NCBI RefSeq assembly: GCF_036227565.1
Contig: NZ_CP109460.1
Coordinates: 3,596,001-3,660,000 of the forward strand
Source: Streptomyces sp. NBC_01454
GTDB lineage: Bacteria > Actinomycetota > Actinomycetes > Streptomycetales > Streptomycetaceae
Direction of reading: 5' to 3'
Length of the DNA stretch: 64,000 nucleotides
A model generated the notes under the pieces. That model saw only the letters and a list, made by a program, of their open reading frames with translations, ran no database searches and was not told the origin of the DNA. Of this stretch, positions 53,906 through 62,894 are shown piece after piece. The position numbers and the translations under genes were made by a program. Each line of letters starts with the position of its first letter. The stretch's first letter is position 1.

Positions 53906-55105
53906 TCAGATCGCGCAGCCCTGGCTGTCGACCTGCTGCTCGGCCGTACGCCCCTTGGCGATGTCCGCACGGATCTCGTCCGCGGTCAGGGCATAACCGG
54001 TGTGCGAGTCGTCCAGCGACTTCGCGAAGACGACGCCGTAGACCTCACCCTTCGGGGTGAGCAGCGGGCCGCCGGAGTTGCCCTGCCGGACCGTGGCGTA
54101 GAGGGAGTAGACATCGCGGCGGACCGTGGCGCGGTGGTAGATGTCCGGGCCGTTCGCCTGGATACGGCCGCGGATACGGGCGGCGCGGACGTCATAGCCA
54201 CCGTTCTCCGGGAAGCCGGCGACGATAGCGCTGTTGCCGCTGCGCGCGTCCGGGCCGGCGAACCGTAGTGCCGGGGCGTTCAGCTGCGGCACGTCCAGGA
54301 CCGCGATGTCGCGCTGCCAGTCGTAGAGCACGACCCTGGCGTCGTACGTGCGGCCTTCGCCGCCCACCTGGACGGTCGGCTGGCGCACCCCGCCGACGAC
54401 ATGGGCGTTCGTCATCACGCGGTGCCGGCCGAAGACGAAGCCGCTGCCCTCGAGGACCTTGCCGCAACCGGGAGCCGTACCGACGACCTTGACGATGCTG
54501 CGCCGGGCCTGCGCCGCCACCGGGCTGGTGACCAGCTGCGGGTCGGGCGCGGGCACATTGTTGATCGGCTCGTTGGAGAACGGCGTGAAGACCTGCGGGA
54601 AGCCGTTCTGGGCGAGGACCGAGGAGAAGTCGGCGAACCACGTGCTGGCCTGCTGGGGCATCACCCGGGACACGCCCAGCAGCACCTTGGAGTTGCGGAC
54701 CTCCTTGCCGAGCGTCGGCAGGGACGTACCGGCCAGCGCCGAGCCGATCAGCCAGGCGACCAGCAGCATCGCCAGGACGTTGACCAGCGCGCCGCCGGTC
54801 GCGTCCAGGGCTCTGGCCGGCGACCAGGTGATGTGGCGGCGCAGCTTGTTGCCCAGATGGGTGGTGAGCGCCTGGCCCACGGATGCGCACACGATGACGA
54901 TGGCGACCGCCGCGATGGCCGCGAAGGTACCGGGTGTGGCATCGCCGGTGACCTCGTTCCAGATCACGGGCAGCAGATAGACCGCGATCAGGCCGCCTCC
55001 GAGGAAGCCGATCACGGACAGGATGCCGACGACAAAACCTTGCCGATAGCCGACGATCGCGAACCACACGGCCGCGACCAGCAGCAGGATGTCCAGGACG
55101 TTCAC
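53906..55105 (-). CDS. MarP-like membrane serine protease
   Basis: A 399-residue protein. Four membrane helices (~1-125, CvpA-like, starting NVLDILLLVAAVWFAIVGYR) precede a trypsin-like protease with His in VMTNAHVVGG, Asp in WQRDIAVLDV and Ser in RQGNSGGPLLT. It matches MarP of mycobacteria, a periplasmic protease needed in acid and oxidative stress. Two Cys (GCGK and near the C-terminus) may form the regulating disulphide. The GTG at 55105 is chosen at the start of the first helix. It lies 13 bp after the Nudix gene. Confidence 0.92.
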   Translation of the reverse strand: MNVLDILLLVAAVWFAIVGYRQGFVVGILSVIGFLGGGLIAVYLLPVIWNEVTGDATPGTFAAIAAVAIVIVCASVGQALTTHLGNKLRRHITWSPARALDATGGALVNVLAMLLVAWLIGSALAGTSLPTLGKEVRNSKVLLGVSRVMPQQASTWFADFSSVLAQNGFPQVFTPFSNEPINNVPAPDPQLVTSPVAAQARRSIVKVVGTAPGCGKVLEGSGFVFGRHRVMTNAHVVGGVRQPTVQVGGEGRTYDARVVLYDWQRDIAVLDVPQLNAPALRFAGPDARSGNSAIVAGFPENGGYDVRAARIRGRIQANGPDIYHRATVRRDVYSLYATVRQGNSGGPLLTPKGEVYGVVFAKSLDDSHTGYALTADEIRADIAKGRTAEQQVDSQGCAI

Positions 55106-55118
55106 GCCGGACACCGTC

Positions 55119-55847
55119 TCACGAGCGCCAGTCGAGTGGGACCGCCTTGTCACGGTCCCACGGAATCTCCCAGCCCGCGTAATGCAGGATCCGGTCGATC
55201 ACTCCGGCCGTAAAGCCCCAGACCAGAGCATTCTCGACAAGGAATGCGGGCCCGGTGTGGCCGCTGGGATGGCGCGTCGTCACACGATGCGCCGGGTCCG
55301 TGAGATCCGCCACGGGAACCGTGAACACCCGTGCGGTCTCCGCCTGGTCGACCGCGCCGACGGGGCTCGGCCGGCGCCACCACCCCAACACGGGTGTCAC
55401 CACGAAGCCGCTGACGGGGATGTAGAGCCGCGGCAGCACCCCGAAGACCTGCACCCCGGACGGATCGAGGCCGGTCTCCTCCCGGGCCTCGCGCAGTGCC
55501 GCCCGCACCGGGCCGGGCCCGTCGGCGTCACCGTCCTGCGGGTCGAGGGCGCCGCCGGGGAAGGAGGGCTGACCCGCATGGGAGCGCAGGGTGCCGGCGC
55601 GCTCCATCAGGAGCAGCTCGGGGCCGCGGGGGCCGTGGCCGAAGAGGATCAGCACCGCGGACTGCCGGCCGCCGCTCTCCGGCGGCAGAAAGTGGCTGAG
55701 CTGGCGCGGCTGGACCGTGGCGGCCGCGCGGGCCACCGGGGCCAGCCAGTCGGGCAGGCCGTCGGCGGAGACCGGGACCTCCGGACCGGACGCCGCGTCA
55801 CGCATGCCCGCCTCCTCGTCGTACCGCTGCTCCCGTGCACTTCTCAT
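55119..55847 (-). CDS. Nudix hydrolase, CoA-pyrophosphatase type
   Basis: A 242-residue Nudix protein. The pre-box motif RAGTLRSHAGQPSFPGGALD, as in CoA pyrophosphatases (NudL), is followed by the Nudix box ending REAREETGLDP. It probably cleaves CoA or related diphosphates. AGGGGG precedes the ATG at 55847. It sits between nth and the protease gene, all on minus. Confidence 0.9.
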   Translation of the reverse strand: MRSAREQRYDEEAGMRDAASGPEVPVSADGLPDWLAPVARAAATVQPRQLSHFLPPESGGRQSAVLILFGHGPRGPELLLMERAGTLRSHAGQPSFPGGALDPQDGDADGPGPVRAALREAREETGLDPSGVQVFGVLPRLYIPVSGFVVTPVLGWWRRPSPVGAVDQAETARVFTVPVADLTDPAHRVTTRHPSGHTGPAFLVENALVWGFTAGVIDRILHYAGWEIPWDRDKAVPLDWRS

Positions 55848-55900
55848 ACGCGCCCCCTCAGGCCTGGCGTGGATCGTCGGTCACCTCTGGACGGCTGCCC

Positions 55901-57169
55901 TCACGGGGCGGCCGCCGGGGGCGCCATCGGGGGCGCGGGCTGCCCCGGATAGTCGGCCGGCGGCTTCAGCCGCTGCCCCGGCCGGCCACCCAGCTCATAC
56001 TTCAGCAGCTTCTTCGCCTTCTCCGGGTCCGTCTCGCCCTCGCCGTACGCGGGGCACAGCGGGGCGATGGCGCAGGCGCCGCAGGCGGGCTTGCGGGAGT
56101 GGCAGACGCGGCGGCCGTGGAAGACGACGCGGTGCGAGAGCATCGTCCACTCGCTCTTGGGGAAGATCTCGGCGACGTCCGCCTCGACCTTCTCGGCGTC
56201 CTCCGCGGTGGTCCAGCCGAAGCGGCGGGCGAGGCGGCCGAAGTGGGTGTCGACGGTGATGCCGGGGACGCCGAAGGCGTTGCCCAGCACCACATTGGCG
56301 GTCTTGCGGCCGACCCCGGGGAGGGTGACGAGGTCCTCCAGGCGGCCCGGCACCTCGCCGCCGAAGCGGTCGCGCAGCGCCGCGGACAGGCCCAGCAGCG
56401 ATTTCGCCTTGGCCCGGAAGAAGCCGGTCGGGCGGATCAGCTCCTCCAGCCGCTCCGGGTCCATGGCGGCCATGTCCTCGGGCGTCGGGCAGACCGCGAA
56501 CAGCCGCGGGGTGGTCTGGTTGACCCTCAGGTCGGTGGTCTGCGCGGACAGGACCGTGGCGACCAGCAGCTCGAAGGGGTTGGTGAAGTCCAGCTCGGGG
56601 TGGGCGTACGGATACAGCTCGGCGAGCTCACGGTTGATCCGGCGGGCCCGCCGCACCATGGCGACCCGGGACTCGGGCTTGCGCGCGGGGGTCTTCTTGG
56701 CGGGGGGCTTCCCGGCGGCCGTCTTGGCAGCCGACTTCGCCGTCACCTTCTTGGCGGGGGCGGATGTCCCGGCCGCGGTCTTCTTCGCCACGGCCTTCTT
56801 CGCTGCGGTCTTCTTGGCTGCGGTCTTCTTGGCTGCGGTCTTCTTGGCTGCGGTCGTCTTCGCCACGGCCTTCTTGGCGGCCGCCGGCTTCTCGGGGGTT
56901 TCGTTCACGGCGGCCTTCTTCCCTGCCGAGCTCTTGCCTACCGGGCTCTTCTCGGCGGCGGTCGGTGCGGTGGTGTCCTGCGCCGACGGTCGCGACGCGC
57001 CGGGCATCCGGACGGCGGGCTTCCGGACGGACGCGTCGCCGGAGGTTGATTTGTTACGTTCATCCGAATCCGAGGCGCGACCGGACGACTGTTCGCCCAC
57101 AGCGGAATCACGTCCTGCGCTCACTCGACCGGCCCCCCAGTCCTCTGCTCTCACCGGCGTATTGGACAC
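55901..57169 (-). CDS. nth: Endonuclease III with long lysine-rich N-tail
   Basis: A 422-residue DNA glycosylase/AP lyase. The C-terminal ~225 residues are a normal Nth: [15 protein letters not shown], the HhH motif [12 protein letters not shown] with catalytic Lys, VDTHFGRL with the Asp, and the 4Fe-4S set [17 protein letters not shown]. The N-terminal ~170 residues are Ala/Lys/Thr-rich repeats ([15 protein letters not shown]), like histone H1 tails and like the end of TopA in this same window; they should bind DNA without sequence preference. Start choice is uncertain: GTG at 57169 is the longest, and internal starts within the tail exist. Confidence 0.92.
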   Translation of the reverse strand: MSNTPVRAEDWGAGRVSAGRDSAVGEQSSGRASDSDERNKSTSGDASVRKPAVRMPGASRPSAQDTTAPTAAEKSPVGKSSAGKKAAVNETPEKPAAAKKAVAKTTAAKKTAAKKTAAKKTAAKKAVAKKTAAGTSAPAKKVTAKSAAKTAAGKPPAKKTPARKPESRVAMVRRARRINRELAELYPYAHPELDFTNPFELLVATVLSAQTTDLRVNQTTPRLFAVCPTPEDMAAMDPERLEELIRPTGFFRAKAKSLLGLSAALRDRFGGEVPGRLEDLVTLPGVGRKTANVVLGNAFGVPGITVDTHFGRLARRFGWTTAEDAEKVEADVAEIFPKSEWTMLSHRVVFHGRRVCHSRKPACGACAIAPLCPAYGEGETDPEKAKKLLKYELGGRPGQRLKPPADYPGQPAPPMAPPAAAP

Positions 57170-57272
57170 TCGGCCAGACTAAGGCCAGCCACCGACATCC
57201 GGCTTGATCGCCGGTATTCGTGACTCCAATCGGCCCCCTGCCTTATGGCTCGGGGCACCGGTCCGGCAAACT

Positions 57273-57288
57273 TGTGATTGATCGCACT
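57273..57288. promoter_or_regulatory. CRP-like box upstream of crp
   Basis: TGTGATTGATCGCACT: the left half matches TGTGA exactly and the right half keeps the CAC core, spaced as in CRP sites (GTG-N8-CAC). It lies 64 bp before the crp start and ~100 bp from the nth start, so it could control crp itself, nth, or both. Confidence 0.5.
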
Positions 57289-57351
57289 GTTTTGCATTCC
57301 GGCATGATGGGGACCACAGTCCCCCGGAGCATGTCGACAAGGAGAGATCTC

Positions 57352-58026
57352 GTGGACGACGTTCTGCGGCGCGCACCGCTCTTCGCGGCGCTCGATGACG
57401 AGCAGGCGGCCGAGCTGCGCGCCTCAATGGGAGAGGTCACGCTCGCCCGCGGCGACGCCCTGTTCCACGAAGGGGACCCCGGCGACCGCCTGTACGTGGT
57501 CACCGAGGGCAAGGTGAAGCTGCACCGCACCTCCCCCGACGGCCGGGAGAACATGCTCGCCGTCCTCGGCCCCGGGGAGCTGATCGGAGAGCTCTCGCTC
57601 TTCGACCCGGGCCCGCGCACAGCCACCGCTTCCGCCCTCACCGAGGTCAAGCTCCTCGGTCTGGGGCACGGCGACCTCCAGCCCTGGCTGAATGCCCGCC
57701 CGGAGGTTGCCACGGCGCTGCTGCGGGCGGTCGCCCGCCGGCTGCGCAAGACCAACGACCAGATGTCCGACCTGGTCTTCTCGGATGTGCCGGGCCGGGT
57801 GGCCCGCGCCCTGCTCGACCTGTCGCGCCGCTTCGGTGTGCAGTCCGAGGAGGGCATCCATGTCGTGCACGACCTGACGCAGGAGGAGCTGGCCCAGCTG
57901 GTGGGCGCCTCCCGCGAGACGGTCAACAAGGCGCTCGCGGACTTCGCGGGCCGCGGCTGGCTGCGCCTGGAGGCGCGCGCCGTGATCCTGCTGGACGTCG
58001 AGCGGCTGGCCAAGCGCTCGCGCTGA
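57352..58026 (+). CDS. crp: Cyclic-AMP receptor protein
   Basis: A 224-residue Crp/Fnr regulator, close to Streptomyces Crp, which controls germination and antibiotic production. The cNMP domain has FHEGDPGDRLYVV and the phosphate-binding GELIGELSLFDPGPRTATA. The HTH is LTQEELAQLVGASRETVNKA. The GTG at 57352 has AAGGAGAG at 6 bp; the longer upstream frame is not supported. A CRP-like box precedes it and a terminator follows. Confidence 0.97.
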   Translation: MDDVLRRAPLFAALDDEQAAELRASMGEVTLARGDALFHEGDPGDRLYVVTEGKVKLHRTSPDGRENMLAVLGPGELIGELSLFDPGPRTATASALTEVKLLGLGHGDLQPWLNARPEVATALLRAVARRLRKTNDQMSDLVFSDVPGRVARALLDLSRRFGVQSEEGIHVVHDLTQEELAQLVGASRETVNKALADFAGRGWLRLEARAVILLDVERLAKRSR

Positions 58027-58047
58027 CCCGGCGCACGGACTGCCTGG

Positions 58048-58073
58048 AAGGGCCCCGCTCCGGCGGGGCCCTT
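58048..58073 (+). terminator. Terminator after crp
   Basis: A perfect 11-bp stem (58048-58058 with 58063-58073) with TCCG loop lies 21 bp past the stop. Confidence 0.9.
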
Positions 58074-58202
58074 CGTCATTGCCGAACCGCGCACCGGGGC
58101 CGTCAGGACGCGCGGCGGCCCCGGTACCGCGCGTCCGCCCTGCCCGCCCCGGGACCGTTAACCGCTCGCGGCGCCGCCGGCCGCTTCGCCATAGTGGCGC
58201 CC

Positions 58203-59021
58203 ATGACCCACGGCACCGGACTGGACGAGGACGGCTACTTCGTACGGGAAGGCTCCCTGGACCGCGTGTCCGCGCGGTTCGCGCCCGTCGTGGCGGGGCT
58301 CGGTGACCGGCTCGGCGCGCATTTCGGCCCGGAGCGCCTGCACAGCAGCTATCTCTTCGGCAGCGTCCCGCGCGGCACCGCCGTCCCCGGGGTCTCCGAC
58401 CTCGATGCGCTGCTCGCCCTGCGGGCGGAGCCCACCGACGCCGATCACGCCGCCGCCCGCGCCGTCGAGGAGGACCTCGACACCGCCTTTCCGCAGATCA
58501 ACGGTGTGGGCATCCTGCTGTTCAGCGCGGCCCGGCTGCTGAGCGAGCTGGAGCGCCACGACCTGGGGTGGTTCGTGGCCTGCCTGTGCACCCCGCTCGG
58601 CGGCCCGGATCTCGCCGCCCGGCTGCCCCGCTACCGCCCCACCTCGCTCCTCGCCCGCGAGACCAACGGCGCTCTCTTCCGCGACCTGCCACGACTGCGC
58701 GAGCGGGCCGCCGCGGCCACCACGGAGGCCGCGCGTACCCGGCTGACCCGGGGCGTGGCGCGGCGGCTCGTGCGCACCGGGTTCACCCTGGTCATGCCGC
58801 GCTGGGGCGGCTGGACCAGTGACCTCACCGAGTCCGCGGAGGTCTTCGGCCGCTACTACCCGGCGTGGGCCGGGCAGATGCGCGCCGCCGCCCGCGCCGC
58901 CCGGACGCCCGCCGCCCACCCGGAGCTGCTGGACGAGCTGCTCGCCGGCCTCGCCCCCTGGCTGGCCGGCGCATACCTGGCCGTCCACGGGGCGAAGGCG
59001 CCCCGTCCGGGGGACCACTGA
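58203..59021 (+). CDS. Nucleotidyltransferase, aminoglycoside-adenylyltransferase-like fold
   Basis: A 272-residue protein with a Pol-beta-type nucleotidyltransferase motif: LFGSVPRGTAVPGVSDLD, giving GSxxRG and the paired catalytic Asp. The rest is a helical domain with WFVACLCTPLGGPDLA. Related proteins adenylylate small molecules or proteins; no resistance role can be claimed. The Met at 58203 is likely; an in-frame ATG at 58194 is three codons earlier. Confidence 0.82.
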   Translation: MTHGTGLDEDGYFVREGSLDRVSARFAPVVAGLGDRLGAHFGPERLHSSYLFGSVPRGTAVPGVSDLDALLALRAEPTDADHAAARAVEEDLDTAFPQINGVGILLFSAARLLSELERHDLGWFVACLCTPLGGPDLAARLPRYRPTSLLARETNGALFRDLPRLRERAAAATTEAARTRLTRGVARRLVRTGFTLVMPRWGGWTSDLTESAEVFGRYYPAWAGQMRAAARAARTPAAHPELLDELLAGLAPWLAGAYLAVHGAKAPRPGDH

Positions 59022-59060
59022 CGGCGCCTCGCCGCCGGGGGGCTGCCGCCGACCGGGGCG

Positions 59061-59897
59061 TCAGCCGTCGATCAGTCCGTGTTCGCCCAGGTAGTCCAGC
59101 TGTGCCCGGACCGACAGCTCTGCGGCCGGCCACAGGGAGCGGTCGACATCGGCGTACACGCTCGCGACGATCTCCCCGGGCGTGTGGTGGCCGGCCTCGA
59201 CGGCGGTCTCCACCTGGGCGAGCCGGTGCGCGCGGTGCGCCAGATAGAACTCCACGGCCCCCTGGGCGTCGTTCAGCACCGGTCCGTGGCCCGGCAGGAC
59301 CGTCGCCACCCCGTCGTCGACGGTGAGCGCGCGCAGCCGGCGCAGCGAGTCGAGATAGTCGCCCAGCCGTCCGTCGGGGTGGGCGACCATCGTGGTGCCG
59401 CGCCCCAGGACCGTGTCGCCGGTGAGGACCGCGCGATCGGCCGGGAGGTGGAAGGAGAGCGAGTCCGCGGTGTGGCCCGGGGTGGGCACCACCCGCAGCT
59501 CCAAGCCTCCGGTGGTGATGACATCGCCCGCGTCGAGCCCCTCCCCGCCCAGGCGCAGCGTCGGGTCGAGCGCCCGCACGGCCGAACGGGTCAGCTCGGC
59601 GAAGCGGGCGGCGCCGTCGGCGTGGTCCGGGTGACCGTGGGTCAGCAGGGTCAGTGCGATGCGCTTGCCGGCCTGCTCGGCGGTGTCGATGACGGCCTGG
59701 AGGTGGCCCTCGTCGAGCGGCCCGGGGTCGATGACGACGGCGAGGTCGGAGTCCGGTTCGGCGACGATCCAGGTGTTGGTGCCGTCCAGCGTCATCGGCG
59801 AGGGGTTCGGGGCCAGCACACAGTGGGCGCGCGCGGTGGCCTGCCCGGAGAGGGCCCCGCCACGCGGCCGGCCGGGAAGAGCGGTCGGTTCGGTCAT
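59061..59897 (-). CDS. Metallo-beta-lactamase-fold hydrolase
   Basis: A 278-residue MBL protein of the LACTB2/RNase Z-like group. Metal ligands are seen in LLTHGHPDHADG, VPTPGHTADSLSF, VLTGDTVLG and LPGHGPV, followed by a winged-helix-like C-terminus (HHTPGEIVASVYADV). It probably hydrolyses thioesters or nucleic acids. Its start overlaps the upstream Nudix stop (ATGA). Confidence 0.9.
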   Translation of the reverse strand: MTEPTALPGRPRGGALSGQATARAHCVLAPNPSPMTLDGTNTWIVAEPDSDLAVVIDPGPLDEGHLQAVIDTAEQAGKRIALTLLTHGHPDHADGAARFAELTRSAVRALDPTLRLGGEGLDAGDVITTGGLELRVVPTPGHTADSLSFHLPADRAVLTGDTVLGRGTTMVAHPDGRLGDYLDSLRRLRALTVDDGVATVLPGHGPVLNDAQGAVEFYLAHRAHRLAQVETAVEAGHHTPGEIVASVYADVDRSLWPAAELSVRAQLDYLGEHGLIDG

Positions 59898-60883
59898 GCG
59901 GGGGTCCCTCCCGAAGGGCCGGGGCGGTCCGAGGGGCCGTCGGGGCCCCCAAGAGCACCGGATCCCGTGTCCGTCTGCGTGATGTGCTTGGTGAATTCGT
60001 CGTGCCCCGGCCAGCTCAGCTCGATCTCGTCGCCCACGATCCGGGCCCGCGCCAGCACCGGCGTCAGGTCCTGGGCCTTGGCGGCTGCCAGCGCGTCGGC
60101 GGCGGTGGCGTACGGCTGGAGCCCGCGCAGCGTCGCGATGGTCGGCGGCATCATCAGCAGCTCGCCGCGGTCGTAGCCGTCGGCCGCCTCCTGTGGCCGG
60201 ATCCAGACCGCGAGATCCGCCTCGGTGGAGGCGCTCGGTGTCGAAGGGCGTGAGGTCTGGGGGCTTGCCTCCGGTCCTTGGGGGAGGGTCCGCTGGCCCT
60301 CGGGGAGCTCCGCGACGAAGAACCAGGTGTCGTAGCGCCGCGGCTCGAACTCCGGGGTGATCCAGCGGGCCCAGGCGCCCAGCAGGTCGGAGCGCAGGAC
60401 CAGTCCGCGGCGGCCCAGGAAGTCGGCGAAGGACAGCTCGTGGGCGATGAGGGCGGCGCGGTCCGCCTCCCAGTCCTCGCCCCTGGTGTCGGCGACGACC
60501 GTGTCGGCCGAGGCGCCGGCGAGCAGCACGCCCGTCTCCTCGAACGTCTCGCGGACCGCGGCGCAGACGATGGTCTGTGCGGTGGCCGGATCGACGCCCA
60601 TACGGACCGCCCACTGGGCGCGCGAGGGACCGGCCCAGGCCACCGGGCGTGCGTCCCGCGGATCGACGGACCCGCCCGGATAGGCGTACGCGCCCCCGGC
60701 GAAGGCCATGGAGGTGCGTCTGCGCAGCATGTGGACGGCGGGGCCGCCGGCGGCGGAGTCCCGCAGCAGCAGAACGGTCGCGGCCCTGCGGGGCTCGGCA
60801 GGGGTCAGCTCGCCGTTCGCGAGTGCCCGGATGCGGTCCGGCCACTCCGGCGGGTACCACTGGCCGTTGGTCGTGGACGCCAT
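59894..60883 (-). CDS. Nudix hydrolase, NUDT19-like
   Basis: A 329-residue Nudix protein. The core shows FAGGAYAYPGGSVDPRDARP and the box end CAAVRETFEETGVLLA, with a long insertion between them as in the NUDT19/CoA-diphosphatase-like group. A Pro/Ser-rich loop (residues ~225-245) is low complexity. It is coupled to the MBL gene downstream and lies ~125 bp after ridA. Confidence 0.86.
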   Translation of the reverse strand: MASTTNGQWYPPEWPDRIRALANGELTPAEPRRAATVLLLRDSAAGGPAVHMLRRRTSMAFAGGAYAYPGGSVDPRDARPVAWAGPSRAQWAVRMGVDPATAQTIVCAAVRETFEETGVLLAGASADTVVADTRGEDWEADRAALIAHELSFADFLGRRGLVLRSDLLGAWARWITPEFEPRRYDTWFFVAELPEGQRTLPQGPEASPQTSRPSTPSASTEADLAVWIRPQEAADGYDRGELLMMPPTIATLRGLQPYATAADALAAAKAQDLTPVLARARIVGDEIELSWPGHDEFTKHITQTDTGSGALGGPDGPSDRPGPSGGTPA

Positions 60884-61007
60884 GGCCGGATGCTATGCGC
60901 TCGCGCGCGGATGTTCGAGGGCCACTTTCGCGCCGGAGGGCCCCTGCTGACGCGGGGCCCTCCGGGGCACGGCACACGGGGCGGACGTCACCGCCCCCAT
61001 GACGGGA

Positions 61008-61472
61008 CTATTCGGCGATCTCCACCTGGATCTCGACCTCGACGGGCGAGTCGAGCGGCAGCACCGCCACGCCCACCGCGGACCGGGCGTGCACGCCCTT
61101 GTCGCCGAGGATCTCGCCCAGCAGCTCGCTGGCGCCGTTGAGCACGCCCGGCTGACCGGTGAAGTCCGGCGCGGAGGCGACGAAACCGACGACCTTGACC
61201 ACGCGCTGGATCTTGTCGAGGTCGCCGACGACGGACTTCACGGCGGCCAGCGCGTTGAGCGCACAGGTCGCGGCGAGTTCCTTGGCCTGCTCCGCGCCGA
61301 CCTCGGCGCCGACCTTGCCGGTGGCCGGCAGCGCGCCGTCGACCATCGGCAGCTGGCCGGAGGTGTGCACATAGGCGCCGGAGCGCACGGCGGGCTGGTA
61401 GGCGGCCAGCGGGGGCACGACCTGCGGCAGCGTCAGACCGAGCGCCGCGATCTTCTCCTCCACCGCGCTCAC
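61008..61472 (-). CDS. RidA family enamine/imine deaminase
   Basis: A 154-residue YjgF/RidA-type protein: AYVHTSGQLPMVDG, GKVGAEVGAEQAKELAATCA, and the C-terminal LPLDSPVEVEIQVEIAE. The Arg that binds the carboxylate in active RidA (usually in the R-x-A-V motif) is present as HARSAVGV. It would detoxify 2-aminoacrylate-type enamines. The GTG overlaps the stop of the small upstream gene. Confidence 0.9.
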   Translation of the reverse strand: MSAVEEKIAALGLTLPQVVPPLAAYQPAVRSGAYVHTSGQLPMVDGALPATGKVGAEVGAEQAKELAATCALNALAAVKSVVGDLDKIQRVVKVVGFVASAPDFTGQPGVLNGASELLGEILGDKGVHARSAVGVAVLPLDSPVEVEIQVEIAE

Positions 61473-61630
61473 GCCTGCTTCTCCCGCTTCAGGTAGGCCA
61501 CCAGCTGCTCGGGGTTGTTGGGGCCCGGAACGACCTGGACCAGCTCCCAGCCGTCCTCGCCCCAGGTGTCCAGAATCTGCTTCGTCGCGTGCACGAGGAG
61601 CGGCACGGTTGCGTATTCCCACTTGGTCAT
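61469..61630 (-). CDS. DUF4177 small protein
   Basis: A 53-residue protein, MTKWEYATVPLLVHATKQIL, continuing with DTWGEDGWELVQVV. This is the short DUF4177 fold (beta-strand, helix, GWELV). It is co-translated with ridA (GTGA overlap). The function is unknown. Confidence 0.88.
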   Translation of the reverse strand: MTKWEYATVPLLVHATKQILDTWGEDGWELVQVVPGPNNPEQLVAYLKREKQA

Positions 61631-61838
61631 GGGGCGAGCGTAATACCTGTCCACGGCGGCGGTGGACGCCGTGTGCCGCGGCCCGTCCCCGCCCGTCCCA
61701 CGCGGTGTCCGCGAGCCCGTCACCCGACCCCTACGGCACATCCCTGACCCGTCCCCGACGCACCGCGGCCGGATCTCCGGGGTGTCCCAGGCGCCATCCC
61801 GGGCGTAGTCGGGACGCAGACTGGTTAGGCTCCTTGGC

Positions 61839-62894
61839 GTGAGCAGGCTCCATGTCGTCAGCGGCAAGGGCGGCACCGGCAAGACCACGGTCGCCGCCGC
61901 CCTCGCCCTCGCCCTGGCCACCGAGGGACGCCGTACCCTCCTGGTCGAGGTCGAGGGCCGGCAGGGCATTGCCCAGCTGTTCGAAACAGAAGCGCTTCCC
62001 TACGAGGAACGCAAGATCGCGGTGGCTCCGGCGTCGGACGGCGCGGCGCTCCGGGTCGCCGCCGGGACCGGGTCCGGTGGCGAGGCACCCCGGGGCGGCG
62101 GCAGACGCGCGGGCGGCGAGGTCCACGCCCTCGCCATCGATGCCGAACGCGCCCTTCTGGACTACCTCCAGATGTTCTACAAGCTCGGCAGCGCGGGCCG
62201 GGCGCTGAAGAAGCTCGGCGCGATCGACTTCGCCACGACCATCGCGCCGGGCCTGCGGGACGTCCTGCTGACCGGCAAGGCGTGCGAGGCCGTCCGCCGC
62301 AAGGACAAGAACGGCAGGTTCGTCTACGACGCCGTGGTGATGGACGCCCCGCCGACCGGCCGCATCACCCGCTTCCTGAACGTCAACGACGAGGTGGCCG
62401 GCCTGGCGAAGATCGGGCCGATCCACAATCAGGCGCAGGCCGTGATGCGCGTCCTCAAATCACCGGAGACCGCGGTGCATCTGGTGACGCTCCTGGAGGA
62501 GATGCCGGTCCAGGAGACCGCGGACGGCGTCGCGGAGCTGCGCGCCGCCGGCATCCCCGTGGGCGGCATCGTCATCAACATGACCCGCCCGGCGCTGCTG
62601 GACAACGGCGACCTCGACATCGCCGCCCGCGGCGCCCGTGCGGGCGTCGCCAAGGCACTCTCCCAGGCCGGTCTGGGCGGCGCCCGCCGCGGCGGGCTGG
62701 CGGACCGGCTGATCGACCCCCTGCTGGAGCAGGCGCGCGAACACGCCGAGCGGGTGGAGCTGGAGCGCGCCGAGTACGCCGAACTGACCGCAATCGGCCT
62801 GCCCACCTACGAGTTGGAGCTGCTCCCCGAGGGAGTGGACCTCGCCGGGCTCTACCACCTGGCGAGAGACCTGCGGAAACAGGGGCCCATATGA
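61839..62894 (+). CDS. ArsA-like ATPase, first of two
   Basis: A 351-residue ArsA/Get3-type ATPase: HVVSGKGGTGKTTVAAALAL (deviant Walker A), LLVEVEGRQGIAQLF, YDAVVMDAPPTGRITRFL (switch). A Gly/Arg-rich insertion of ~30 residues lies at ~70-100. The GTG at 61839 precedes the P-loop. Paired genes of this kind lie just upstream of wblA in Streptomyces as I recall. The membrane partner is unknown, so ion transport is unproven. Confidence 0.9.
   Translation: MSRLHVVSGKGGTGKTTVAAALALALATEGRRTLLVEVEGRQGIAQLFETEALPYEERKIAVAPASDGAALRVAAGTGSGGEAPRGGGRRAGGEVHALAIDAERALLDYLQMFYKLGSAGRALKKLGAIDFATTIAPGLRDVLLTGKACEAVRRKDKNGRFVYDAVVMDAPPTGRITRFLNVNDEVAGLAKIGPIHNQAQAVMRVLKSPETAVHLVTLLEEMPVQETADGVAELRAAGIPVGGIVINMTRPALLDNGDLDIAARGARAGVAKALSQAGLGGARRGGLADRLIDPLLEQAREHAERVELERAEYAELTAIGLPTYELELLPEGVDLAGLYHLARDLRKQGPI

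Noticed and set aside
58203..59021. Aminoglycoside resistance gene
   Set aside because: The nucleotidyltransferase fold alone does not show the drug-binding domain; a resistance call would be unsupported.
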